Below are positions 33,595 to 46,593 of a stretch of DNA of 64,000 bases, piece after piece. The stretch comes from Pegoplata infirma (taxonomy: Eukaryota > Arthropoda > Insecta > Diptera > Anthomyiidae). The stretch covers positions 147,322,275 to 147,386,274 of the forward strand of contig OY992537.1 in assembly GCA_963921195.1 (NCBI GenBank). The letters are read 5' to 3'. The notes below the pieces were generated by a model, which was not told the DNA's origin, did no database searches, and saw only the letters and a program-made list of their open reading frames with translations. The translations under genes were made by a program, and so were the position numbers. How positions within the stretch are numbered: the first letter of the stretch is position 1; the number at the start of each line of letters is the position of its first letter.

Positions 33595-34316
33595 GCTGAT
33601 TTCTGTAACTCTCGAATCGAAAGATTTCTCGCATGAACCATGTGAAATGAAACAAAAACATTGTAAATCGGCACAAAAACTGATTTTTCACATTTTACTG
33701 TTTCTGTAACTTTGTTGTGCGAAAACTATTGAACTTATTGGAATGATGCGAAAAACCCCGTTTCTGTAAAGTAATTGGTCGAAAACTTTTCTATTTGAAG
33801 TGTCAAAAAAACTCACATTTTAAAACGGTGCGAGACTTCGACAAAAAGAAATAAAAACATTAAAAAGATAATAATAAATTAAAAAAATGGAGAAAAATAG
33901 TAAGAAAAATACAAATTACTTGTTTTGTGTTGGTATAAATATCTAATTTATTATATTTTTTCACAAATTTTAGACAAATCAAAGAATCTCTAAATGTAAA
34001 AATGCTGTTATTAATACAACGCTACACATTATCATCAACAATATGTAATTCTATTTTTTTATATTTGTTTTATTGCTTTTAAATAATCCATAAACAATAA
34101 TTTGAATTGCTCCGTGTTTTTTTTTCTGTTTTGTTACTATTTTCTCACTGTGATTACTTTTTTGACAGCTATCTTGGAATATTCCAATACAAACGATGGC
34201 TTTTTCGCATTGACATACAGAAACAGTTTTTATTCCAGAGTCGAGAAACGGTGGAATTTTTTGTTTCATATTTTTCGATGCGAAAACTTCTCACTTTAAT
34301 TACAGAAACGGGCTAC
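33595..34316. mobile_element. Nested TIR element in the left arm (family of 6184)
   Basis: Starts near TTTCTGTAACTCTCGAATCG and ends near CTTTAATTACAGAAACGGGC; the interior shares GGAATATTCCAA, TTGACAGCT and TTCTCGACTCTGG-type words (in reverse orientation) with 6184-6780. It is present in both arms, so it predates the arm duplication or homogenisation. Confidence 0.7.
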
Positions 34317-34495
34317 TGGGTAATAAAAAAGGGCCCATCAGACGACAGACAAATCTTAGAATTTGTCTTCCAACCGTTCATTTTTTTTCTGAAATTATTT
34401 GCGAACACACATCTGAACACATACAATTACTAAGCGCCAATCAGACGACAGACCATTCTTACAATTTGTCTAAAGGTACCTACAGACGACGCAAT

Positions 34496-34751
34496 CAGAG
34501 TCATAGAGTAGTCCAACAAATGGCGTTTGAAAAAGTAGTAAACAAAAACCATATGGTATTGTTTACGAAATTTTATCACAAACCGAAATTCGAGCGAGAT
34601 GAAAGATACAAGTTTTACAGTGAGAATGCAGATTTTTTTTTGTCTCTCTTTGCTTTGCGTTTGAACTTTAGTTTGGCATTGCCAGAATTATCCAATTATC
34701 TTTGGTGATGCCAGATCTACAAAACGGTCGATGGATTACTATGTCACTATG
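34496..34751. mobile_element. 256-bp hAT-like insertion present only in the left arm
   Basis: Flanked by an exact 8-bp duplication GACGCAAT (34488-34495, 34752-34759). Ends CAGAGTCATAGAGTAGTCC and GGATTACTATGTCACTATG are an imperfect TIR. The right arm at 36560-36580 has the single uninterrupted target (ATATTGCGTCGTC), so this is a clean presence/absence difference between otherwise near-identical arms. Confidence 0.9.
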
Positions 34752-35025
34752 GACGCAATATTACACACAAAAAAATAATCGAGGTAACAATACCTTAGCT
34801 GGCATAGGTATTTATTTTTTCTTTGAAATCAAAAATATAAGGTTTATTACCTTAGCAATATGTAATTTAAATACCTATTGGCTATGCAACTTTTACTATT
34901 CAAATTAGGTAGAACTTCGAAAAATTTTTTGACAATAATTTTAAAATTAATAAAAAATACAAACATCAAAAATTTTTTAAAAGTTGTTAAACGCAATAAA
35001 AATCAAATCATAAAAATTAGCAATT

Positions 35026-36300
35026 CGCAAAAAATTAGACCAGCAAGGTAATTAACTTTATTAGCAAATTAATTATGTAAAAATAAATCAATTATTTTAC
35101 AGTTTTTTAGATAACGTAAGAAGTCTTCAAGAACTAACGATCCAGCGACCCAGTTTTAAGAAGCATTATTTGTAATAAAAAAACTCATCAAGAATACTAG
35201 AATTAAGAAAAATCTCAGAATCATCTATATTTCTCAACCGTATTTCCACATAGAAAAAATGCGAAAAAAGATATTTTCTATAAAAAATATTTCAAAATCT
35301 GCGAATTTTTTGTAAAAAAAGTCTCAGAATCTGAAAATCTTTCAGTCACAGTTCCATAGATGTTTTCTGCAAAAATTATTTGATTCTAAAACAATCTTTT
35401 GAAAGAAAAATTCTCAGATTCTGATACATTTTTTCTACAGAAAAATTTTCAGATTCCGATACATTTTTTCTATTGAAAAATTCTAAGATTCTGAGACATT
35501 TTTGCTATAGAAAAATTCTCAGATTCTGAGACATTTTTTCTATAGAAAAATTCTCAGATTCTGAGACATTTTTTCTATAGAAAAATTCTCAGATTCTGAG
35601 ACATTTTTTCTATAGAAAAATTCTCAGATTCTGAGACATTTTTTCTGTAGAAAAATTCTCAGATTCTGAGACATTTTTTCTGTAGAAAAATTCTCAGATT
35701 CTGAGACATTTTTTCTGAGATTTTTCTATAGAAAAATGATTCAGAATCTGAAATTTTTTCTATAGAAAAATCTCTCAGAATCAGAGTTTTTCTATACAAA
35801 AATTTATCAGAATCTGAGATTTTTTTTATACAGAAATGCCTCAGATTCTGAAAACTTTTGAAAAGAAAAAACGTCTCAGATTCTCAGAGTTTTTCTATAG
35901 AAAAATACTCAGATTTTTAGACATTTTTCCTACAGAAAAATGTCTCTAAGAATATGAGATTTTTTCTATAGAAAAAAATTTATCAGAATCTGAGATTTTT
36001 TCTATTCAAAAATGTCTCAGAATATGAGATTTTTTCTATACAAAAATGTATCAGAATCTGAGATTTTTTTCTATACAAAAATGTCTCAGAATCTGAGATT
36101 TTTTTCTGTAAAAAAATGTCTCGGAGTCTTAAATTTTTTCTATAGAAAAATCTCTCAGAATCTGAGAGTTTTTCTATACAAAAATTTATCAGAATCTTAG
36201 ATTTTTCTATACAAAAATGTCTCAGAATCTGCGTTATTTTTTCTATACAAAAATGTCTTATCTGAGACTTTTTCTATTCAAAAATGTCTCAGAATCTAAG
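35026..36300. repeat. Loop of the palindrome: 35-bp minisatellite in inverted arrangement
   Basis: About 35026-35230 is AT-rich spacer. From about 35250 to 36300 there are some 25-30 units of about 35 bp containing TTTTCTATAGAAAA and TCAGATTCTGAGA. Up to about 35715 the asymmetric core reads CAGATTCTG; from about 35735 it reads mainly CAGAATCTG, i.e. the second half is inverted. The loop is therefore a decayed continuation of the palindrome. Units themselves are nearly palindromic. Confidence 0.85.
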
Positions 36301-36746
36301 AATTGTTAATTTTTATGATTTGATTTTTATTGCGTTTAACAACTTTTAAAAAATTTTTGATGTTTGTATTTTTTATTAATTTTAAAATTATTGTCAAAAA
36401 ATTTTTCGAAGTTCTACCTAATTTGAATAGTAAAAGTTGCATAGCCAATAGGTATTTAAATTACATATTGCTAAGGTAATAAACCTTATATTTTTGATTT
36501 CAAAGAAAAAATAAATACCTATGCCAGCTAAGGTATTGTTACCTCGATTATTTTTTTGTGTGTAATATTGCGTCGTCTGTAGGTACCTTTAGACAAATTG
36601 TAAGAATGGTCTGTCGTCTGATTGGCGCTTAGTAATTGTATGTGTTCAGATGTGTGTTCGCAAATTATTTCAGAAAAAAAATGAACGGTTGGAAGACAAA
36701 TTCTAAGATTTGTCTGTCGTCTGATGGGCCCTTTTTTTATTACCCA

Positions 36747-37468
36747 GTAGCCCGTTTCTGTAATTAAAGTGAGAAGTTTTCGCATCGAAAAATATGAAAC
36801 AAAAAATTCCACCGTTTCTCGACTCTGGAATAAAAACTGTTTCTGTATGTCAATGCGAAAAAGCCATCGTTTGTATTGGAATATTCCAAGATAGCTGTCA
36901 AAAAAGTAATCACAGTGAGAAAATAGTAACAAAACAGAAAAAAAAACACGGAGCAATTCAAATTATTGTTTATGGATTATTTAAAAGCAATAAAACAAAT
37001 ATAAAAAAATAGAATTACATATTGTTGATGATAATGTGTAGCGTTGTATTAATAACAGCATTTTTACATTTAGAGATTCTTTGATTTGTCTAAAATTTGT
37101 GAAAAAATATAATAAATTAGATATTTATACCAACACAAAACAAGTAATTTGTATTTTTCTTACTATTTTTCTCCATTTTTTTAATTTATTATTATCTTTT
37201 TAATGTTTTTATTTCTTTTTGTCGAAGTCTCGCACCGTTTTAAAATGTGAGTTTTTTTGACACTTCAAATAGAAAAGTTTTCGACCAATTACTTTACAGA
37301 AACGGGGTTTTTCGCATCATTCCAATAAGTTCAATAGTTTTCGCACAACAAAGTTACAGAAACAGTAAAATGTGAAAAATCAGTTTTTGTGCCGATTTAC
37401 AATGTTTTTGTTTCATTTCACATGGTTCATGCGAGAAATCTTTCGATTCGAGAGTTACAGAAATCAGC
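36747..37468. mobile_element. Nested TIR element in the right arm (family of 6184)
   Basis: Mirror copy of 33595-34316; differences are not visible apart from the neighbouring homopolymer indel. Confidence 0.7.
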
Positions 37469-37610
37469 TACAGTACTTTATTTTTTGCTGTCTGCTGATT
37501 GCTGCTGTATTGTAAATAAACATATTGTTCCTAAAAATATTGGTCAACAAGCCACGGAAAATGAAGCTTCCTGATCTAAATATATACAAGCTATAATAAC
37601 CAGACTGTCA

Positions 37611-38143
37611 TTGGTCAGTACAGAAAGTACACAGTCAAAATGGAATACGCCCATACAATCTATCGCTGGCGAGGATAACCCAGTTGATGGTGCCATTATT
37701 TCCGATGATGAACCCCAATTGGAGATATTAATGTACAATCTCATTGTTTTACGGAGTAAAAGAACACTTTTTATAATCAAATTGCTAATAACAATTTTAA
37801 AAACGAATTTCATCATGTAAGTAGACTAGTTGGTCGAAAAATGTTATTAAATGGTCAATATTTTTATTACTTTTGTATTTTACAGATATTATTGATTCTA
37901 ATGGTAGTAGAAAAAGTATTTTAATTGATTTCATGTATTTGGCTATAGTGCGAATAAAATTCGTACCTCAATATTGCACAATTCCGCTAGATATTTCAAT
38001 GTTAACAGAGGTTTTTATCAATTACTTAAATAAAAGTTGGAACGTGTGAGGCAATACCCGATGCCGAAATAATTGCCAAGCAAACGGCCCACAGAGACGT
38101 CTTTTTCTTCACCATCAATAAAAAAAATCAATTCAAGAAATAG
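37611..38143 (+). pseudogene. Coding-like two-exon fragment, right-arm copy
   Basis: The first frame (37611-37820) encodes STESTQSKWNTPIQSIAG, EDNPVDGAIISDDEPQLEIL and MYNLIVLR. A donor-like GTAAAA at 37756 and an acceptor TTTTGTATTTTACAG ending at 37885 would join it in phase to an open frame 37886-38049 (IIDSNGSRKSILIDFMYLAI, PQYCTIPLDISMLTEVFINY). The stronger-looking GTAAGT at 37817 would lead to an immediate stop. After that, a +1 frame continues as EAIPDAEIIAKQTAHRDVFF to a stop at 38141. Composition is protein-like, but I do not recognise a family. It could be a captured host exon or old transposase debris; upstream it is cut by the nested TIR element. Confidence 0.4.
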
Positions 38144-39052
38144 CTAACAAGGGAAGCCTCCCTAGTGTCACCCTCGGATCTTTATGGAATTGGTTTTATT
38201 TTGTATATCAGAAAAAATAATGGGACACGTATTTTTATTTTTTTAGCGACCAAATTCATATTTAGTGGGTAAAAAGGAGGGGGAAGACAAGGCCATTTTT
38301 CAGTTTTTTCGTTGATCTCCTATATTATGCGAAGAAACCTAGTCATGTTACATACCAAATGAAAGGTCTTTGGAAAACCTATCTACGTGTGCTAAGAGCG
38401 TGTCCAAACATGCACAACTTTTCGTCATATTGAGTAAAATACCAAAATTTTAGGACATTTTTGGTAGTAAGTCGAAAAACATTAACTTTGGCCCGTTGTT
38501 AGCACCACGAGATAGGTATTTTAAATGCCTTTAATCTGATACCACACATGCCTATATTAATTTTGTTCAAATAGGCGTAAATCGTAAAAAACTGAAAAAG
38601 GTCAATTTCCGCCCATACATATCGACCCCCCCCCCTAAAAATGAGTTTGTGCCGCTAAAAAAAAATGCGTGTAGAATTAATTTTCGTTCTTAACAACATA
38701 TCCAAATTTCATGAGTCGCATAATGATGTTTAATAACATGATGAATATATATACTTTTTTTATCTAGATTGGTTACACATTAAAGCTTTTACATATTTTT
38801 TATATTTTAACATTTAAACTACCTTGCGATCGGTTAATTGTTATTTTTGCTTCTCTTTCCTTTATTTTTTTATTTTTTAATAATTGGTTTATGCCTATTA
38901 TTTATATTTATATATACATATTTATAAGTTCTTCTGTGTTCATATTTTTATTTTTATATTATAAACTTTTTTAAGTACAAATTTTTGTAAGTAGAAATTA
39001 GTAACCGAATATGGCCAATGAGTTAGGTTATAGAAAATGAAATAAATAAAAT
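38144..39052. other. Non-satellite segment of the right arm
   Basis: Exact mirror of 32011-32919, including the poly-C run at about 38626 (poly-G on the left). No gene seen. Confidence 0.6.
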
Positions 39053-42000
39053 TAAGGGTCTACCCACAGCGATTTAAGATTTTGGCCAGTTCTGGTCAGA
39101 TAGTTTTTTGATGGAATTGTTCTACCAAAAACTGATTCCAATTAAACGTATTAATACAAAGTACTCTTTTTAGTGTCCTCCATAAGACTCCATTTTCAAA
39201 AGTTACACCGAATGACATTAAGGGTCCACCTACAGCGATTAAGATTTTGGCCAGTTCTGGTCAGACAGTTTTTTGATGGAATTGTTCTACCAAAAACTGA
39301 TTCCAATAAAACGTAGTACTACAAAGTAATCTTTTTAGTGTTCTCTATAAGATTCCATTTTCAAAAGTTACACCGATTGACATTGAGGGTCCACCTACAG
39401 CGATTAAGATTTTGGCCAGTTCTGGTCAGATAGTTTTTTGATGGAATTGTTCTACCAAAAACTGATTCCAATAAAACGTAGTACTACAAAGTACTCCTAT
39501 AAGTGTCCTCTATAATATTCCATTTTCAAAAGTTACACCGAATGACATTAAGGGTCCACCTACAGCGATTAACATTTTGGTCAGTTCTGGTCAGACAGTT
39601 TTTTGATGGAATTGTTCTACCAAAAACTGATTCCAACAAAACGTGGTAATACAAAGTACTCCTATAAGTGCCCTCTATAATATTCCATTTTCAAAAGTTA
39701 CACCGATTGACATTAAGGGTCCACCTACAGCGATTAACATTTTGGCCAGTTCTGGTCAGACAGTTTTTTGATGGAATTGTTCTACCAAAAACTGATTCCA
39801 ATTAAACGTAGTACTACAAAGTACTCCTATAAGTGTCCTCTATAATATTCCATTTTCAAAAGTTACACCGAATGACATTAAGGGTCCACCTACAGCGATT
39901 AACATTTTGGCCAGTTCTGGTCAGACAGTTTTTTGATGGAATTGTTCTACCAAAAACTGATTCCAATTAAACGTGGTACTACGAAGTACTCCTTTAAGTG
40001 TCCTCTATAATATTCCATTTTATACAGCGATTAACATTTTGGCCAGTTCTGGTCAGACAGTTTTTTGATGGAATTGTTCTACCAAAAACTGATTCCAACA
40101 AAACGTGGTAATACAAAGTACTCCTATAAGTGTCGGCTATAATATTCCATTTTTAAAAGTTACACCGAATGACATTAAGGGTCCACCTACAGCGATTAAC
40201 ATTTTGGCCAGTTCTGGTCAGATAGTTTTTTGATGGAATTGTTCTACCAATAACTGATTCCAACAAAACGTGGTAATACAAAGTACTCCTATAAGTGTCC
40301 GCTATAATATTCCATTTTTAAAAGTTACACCGAATGACATTAAGGGTCCACGTACAGGGATTTAAGATTTTGGCCAGTTCTGGTCAGTTTTTTGATGGAA
40401 TCGTTCTACAAAAAACTGATTCCAATAAAACGTAGTACTACAAAGTACTCTTTTTAGTGTTCTCTATAAGATTCCATTTTCAAAAGTTACACCGATTGAC
40501 ATTGAGGGTCCACCTACAGCGATTAAGATTTTGGCCAGTTCTGGTCAGATAGTTTTTTGATGGAATTGTTCTACCAAAAACTGATTCCAATAAAACGTAG
40601 TACTACAAAGTACTCTTTTTAGTGTTCTCTATAAGATTCCATTTTCAAAAGTTACACCGATTGACATTAAGGGTCCACCTACAGCGATTAAGATTTTGGC
40701 CAGTTCTGGTCAGATAGTTTTTTGATGGAATTGTTCTACCAAAAACTGATTTCAATAAAACGTAGTACTACAAAGTACTCTTTTTAGTGTCCTCTATAAT
40801 ATTCCATTTTCAAAAGTTACACCGATTGACATTAAGGGTCCACCTACAGCGATTAAGATTTTGGCCAGTTCTGGTCAGATAGTTTTTTGATGGAATTGTT
40901 CTACCAAAAACTGATTCCAATAAAACGTAGTACTACAAAGTACTCTTTTTAGTGTTCTCTATAAGATTCCATTTTCAAAAGTTACACCGATTGACATTAA
41001 GGGTCCACCTACAGCGATTAAGATTTTGGCCAGTTCTGGTCAGATAGTTTTTTGATGGAATTGTTCTACCAAAAACTGATTCCAATTAAACGTAGTACTA
41101 CAAAGTACTCCTATAAGTGTCCTCTATAAGATTCCATTTTCAAAAGATACACCGATTGACATTAAGGGTCCATCTACAGCGATTAAGATTTTGGCCAGTT
41201 CTGGTCAGATAGTTTTTTGATGGAATTGTTCTACCCAAAACTGATTCCAATTAAACGTAGTACTACAAAGTACTCCTATAAGTGTCCTCTATAATATTCC
41301 ATTTTCAAAAGTTACACCGAATGACATTAAGGGTCCACCTACAGCGATTAACATTTTGGCCAGTTCTGGTCAGACAGTTTTTTGATGGAATTGTTCTACC
41401 AAAAACTGATTCCAATTAAACGTAGTACTACAAAGTACTCCTATAAGTGTCCTCTATAATATTCCATTTTCAAAAGTTACACCGAATGACATTAAGGGTC
41501 CACGTACAGGGATTTAAGATTTTGGCCAGTTCTGGTCAGTTTTTTGATGGAATTGTTTTACAAAAAACTGATTCCAATAAAACGTAGTACTACAAAGTAC
41601 TCCTATAAGTGTCCTCTATAATATTCCATTTTCAAAAGTTACACCGAATGACATTAAGGGTCCACCTACAGCGATTAACATTTTGGTCAGTTCTGGTCAG
41701 ACAGTTTTTTGATGGAATTGTTCTACCAAAAACTGATTCCAACAAAACGTGGTAATACAAAGTACTCCTATAAGTGCCCTCTATAATATTCCATTTTCAA
41801 AAGTTACACCGATTGACATTAAGGGTCCACCTACAGCGATTAACATTTTGGCCAGTTCTGGTCAGACAGTTTTTTGATGGAATTGTTCTACCAAAAACTG
41901 ATTCCAATTAAACGTAGTACTACAAAGTACTCCTATAAGTGTCCTCTATAATATTCCATTTTCAAAAGTTACACCGAATGACATTAAGGGTCCACCTACA

Positions 42001-45000
42001 GCGATTAACATTTTGGCCAGTTCTGGTCAGACAGTTTTTTGATGGAATTGTTCTACCAAAAACTGATTCCAATTAAACGTGGTACTGCGAAGTACTCCTT
42101 TAAGTGTCCTCTATAATATTCCATTTTCAAAAGTTACACCGATTGACATTAAGGGTCCACCTACAGCGATTAACATTTTGGCCAGTTCTGGTCAGACAGT
42201 TTTTTGATGGAATTGTTCTACCAAAAACTGATTCCAACAAAACGTGGTAATACAAAGTACTCCTATAAGTGTCGGCTATAATATTCCATTTTTAAAAGTT
42301 ACACCGAATGACATTAAGGGTCCACCTACAGCGATTAACATTTTGGCCAGTTCTGGTCAGATAGTTTTTTGATGGAATTGTTCTACCAAAAACTGATTCC
42401 AACAAAACGTGGTAATACAAAGTACTCCTATAAGTGTCCGCTATAATATTCCATTTTTAAAAGTTACACCGAATGACATTAAGGGTCCACGTACAGGGAT
42501 TTAAGATTTTGGCCAGTTCTGGTCAGTTTTTTGATGGAATCGTTCTACAAAAAACTGATTCCAATAAAACGTAGTACTACAAAGTACTCTTTTTAGTGTT
42601 CTCTATAAGATTCCATTTTCAAAAGTTACACCGATTGACATTGAGGGTCCACCTACAGCGATTAAGATTTTGGCCAGTTCTGGTCAGATAGTTTTTTGAT
42701 GGAATTGTTCTACCAAAAACTGATTCCAATAAAACGTAGTACTACAAAGTACTCTTTTTAGTGTTCTCTATAAGATTCCATTTTCAAAAGATACACCGAT
42801 TGACATTAAGGGTCCACCTACAGCGATTAAGATTTTGGCCAGTTCTGGTCAGATAGTTTTTTGATGGAATTGTTCTACCAAAAACTGATTCCAATAAAAC
42901 GTAGTACTACAAAGTACTCTTTTTAGTGTTCTCTATAAGATTCCATTTTCAAAAGTTACACCGATTGACATTAAGGGTCCACCTACAGCGATTAAGATTT
43001 TGGCCAGTTCTGGTCAGATAGTTTTTTGATGGAATTGTTCTACCAAAAACTGATTCCAATTAAACGTAGTACTACAAAGTACTCCTATAAGTGTCCTCTA
43101 TAAGATTCCATTTTCAAAAGATACACCGATTGACATTAAGGGTCCACCTACAGCGATTAAGATTTTGGCCAGTTCTGGTCAGATAGTTTTTTGATGGAAT
43201 TGTTCTACCAAAAACTGATTCCAATTAAACGTAGTACTACAAAGTACTCCTATAAGTGTCCTCTATAATATTCCATTTTCAAAAGTTACACCGAATGACA
43301 TTAAGGGTCCACCTACAGCGATTAACATTTTGGCCAGTTCTGGTCAGACAGTTTTTTGATGGAATTGTTCTACCAAAAACTGATTCCAATTAAACGTAGT
43401 ACTACAAAGTACTCCTATAAGTGTCCTCTATGATATTCCATTTTCAAAAGTTACACCGATTGACATTAAGGGTCCACCTACAGCGATTAACATTTTGGCC
43501 AGTTCTGGTCAGACAGTTTTTTGATGGAATTGTTCTACCAAAAACTGATTCCAACAAAACGTGGTAATACAAAGTACTCCTATAAGTGTCCGCTATAATA
43601 TTCCATTTTTAAAAGTTACACCGAATGACATTAAGGGTCCACGTACAGGGATTTAAGATTTTGGCCAGTTCTGGTCAGTTTTTTGATGGAATTGTTTTAC
43701 AAAAAACTGATTCCAATAAAACGTGGTACTACAAAGTACTCTTTTTAGTGTTCTCTATAAGATTCCATTTTCAAAAGTTACACCGATTGACATTAAGGGT
43801 CCACCTACAGCGATTAACATTTTGGCCAGTTCTGGTCAGACAGTTTTTTGATGGAATTGTTCTACCAAAAACTGATTCCAATTAAACGTAGTACTACAAA
43901 GTACTCCTATAAGTGTCCTCTATAATATTCCATTTTCAAAAGTTACACCGAATGACATTAAGGGTCCATCTACAGCGATTAACATTTTGGCCAGTTCTGG
44001 TCAGACAGTTTTTTGATGGAATTGTTCTACCAAAAACTGATTCCAATTAAACGTGGTACTACGAAGTACTCCTTTAAGTGTCCTCTATAATATTCCATTT
44101 TCAAAAGTTACACCGATTGACATTAAGGGTCCACCTACAGCGATTAACATTTTGGCCAGTTCTGGTCAGACAGTTTTTTGATGGAATTGTTCTACCAAAA
44201 ACTGATTCCAATTAAACGTAGTACTACAAAGTACTCCTATAAGTGTCCTCTATGATATTCCATTTTCAAAAGTTACACCGAATGACATTAAGGGTCCACC
44301 TACAGCGATTAACATTTTGGCCAGTTCTGGTCAGACAGTTTTTTGATGGAATTGTTCTACCAAAAACTGATTCCAACAAAACGTGGTAATACAAAGTACT
44401 CCTATAAGTGTCCGCTATAATATTCCATTTTTAAAAGTTACACCGAATGACATTAAGGGTCCACGTACAGGGATTTAAGATTTTGGCCAGTTCTGGTCAG
44501 TTTTTTGATGGAATCGTTCTACAAAAAACTGATTCCAATAAAACGTAGTACTACAAAGTACTCTTTTTAGTGTTCTCTATAAGATTCCATTTTCAAAAGT
44601 TACACCGATTGACATTGAGGGTCCACCTACAGCAATTAAGATTTTGGCCAGTTCTGGTCAGATAGTTTTTTGATGGAATTGTTCTACCAAAAACTGATTC
44701 CAATAAAACGTAGTACTACAAAGTACTCTTTTTAGTGTTCTCTATAAGATTCCATTTTCAAAAGTTACACCGATTGACATTAAGGGTCCACCTACAGCGA
44801 TTAAGATTTTGGCCAGTTCTGGTCAGATAGTTTTTTGATGGAATTGTTCTACCAAAAACTGATTCCAATAAAACGTAGTACTACAAAGTACTCTTTTTAG
44901 TGTCCTCTATAATATTCCATTTTCAAAAGTTACACCGATTGACATTAAGGGTCCACCTACAGCGATTAAGATTTTGGCCAGTTCTGGTCAGATAGTTTTT

Positions 45001-46593
45001 TGATGGAATTGTTCTACCAAAAACTGATTCCAATTAAACGTAGTACTACAAAGTACTCTTATAAGTGTCCTCTATAATATTCCATTTTCAAAAGTTACAC
45101 CAAATGACATTAAGGGTCCACCTACAGCGATTAACATTTTGGCCAGTTCTGGTCAGACAGTTTTTTGATGGAATTGTTCTACCAAAAACTGATTCCAATT
45201 AAACGTAGTACCACAAAGTACTCCTATAAGTGTCCTCTATAATATTCCATTTTCAAAAGTTACACCGAATGACATTAAGGGTCCACCTACAGCGATTAAC
45301 ATTTTGGCCAGTTCTGGTCAGACAGTTTTTTGATGGAATTGTTCTACCAAAAACTGATTCCAACAAAACGTGGTAATACAAAGTACTCCTATAAGTGTCC
45401 ACTATAATATTCCATTTTTAAAAGTTACACCGAATGACAGTAAGGGTCCACGTACAGGGATTTAAGATTTTGGCCAGTTCTGGTCAGTTTTTTGATGGAA
45501 TTGTTTTACAAAAAACTGATTCCAATAAAACGTGGTACTACAAAGTACTCTTTTTAGTGTTCTCTATAAGATTCCACTTTCAAAAGTTACACCGATTGAT
45601 ATTAAGGGTCTACCCACAGCGATTTAAGATTTTGGCCAGTTCTGGTCAGATAGTTTTTTGATGTAATTGTTCTACCAAAAACTGATTCCAATTAAACGTA
45701 GTAATACAAAGTACTCCTATAAGTGTCCGCTATAAAATTCCATTTTCAAAAGTAACACCGAATGACATTAAGGGTCCACGTACAGGGATTTAAGATTTTG
45801 GCCAGTTCTGGTCAGTTTTTTGATGGAATTGTTTTACAAAAAACTGATTCCAATAAAACGTGGTACTACAAAGTACTCCTATAAGTGTCCTCTATAATAT
45901 TCCATTTTCAAAAGTTACACCGAATGACATTAAGGGTCCACCTACAGCGATTAACATTTTGGCCAGTTCTGGTCAGATAGTTTTTTGATGGAATTGTTCT
46001 ACCAAAAACTGATTCCAATTAAACGTGGTACTACAAAGTACTCCTATAAGTGTCCTCTATAATATTCCATTTTCAAAAGTTACACCGATTGACATTAAGG
46101 GTCCACCTACAGCGATTAACATTTTGGCCAGTTCTGGTCAGACAGTTTTTTGATGGAATTGTTCTACCAAAAACTGATTCCAATAAAACGTGGTACTACA
46201 AAGTACTCATTTTAGTGTCCTCTATAATATTCCATTTTAAAAAGTTACACCGATTGACATTAAGGGTCCACCCACAGCGGTTTAAAATATTGTCCAGTTC
46301 TGGTCAGTTTTGTGATGGAATTATTCTACCAAAAACTGATTCCAATAAAACGTAGTACTACAAAGTACTCTTTTAAGTGTCCTCTAAAAGATTTAACTTT
46401 CAAAAGTTACACCGATTGACATTAAGGGTCCTCCCACAGCGATTTAAGATTTTGTCCACTTTTGGCCAGTTAGTTTTTTGATAAATTTGGTTTAACGAAA
46501 ACTGACTCTAAAGAAATGTGGTACTACAAAGTACTCGTATTAGTGTCCGCTATAATATTATGTTTTAAAAAGCTACACCGAATGTCCATATGG
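39053..46593 (-). repeat. 165-bp satellite array, right arm (~46 monomers)
   Basis: Mirror of 24470-32010, with the same monomer variants, higher-order pattern and truncated monomer (near 40022) at mirrored positions. The absence of any net length difference between two 7.5-kb tandem arrays is remarkable because such arrays change copy number quickly. Confidence 0.95.

Noticed and set aside
36012..36200. 62-residue ORF (MSQNMRFFLYKN-type repeats)
   Set aside because: A direct translation of the 35-bp minisatellite.
35250..36300. CRISPR array
   Set aside because: Units are contiguous 35-bp minisatellite repeats without unique spacers, and the DNA is eukaryotic.
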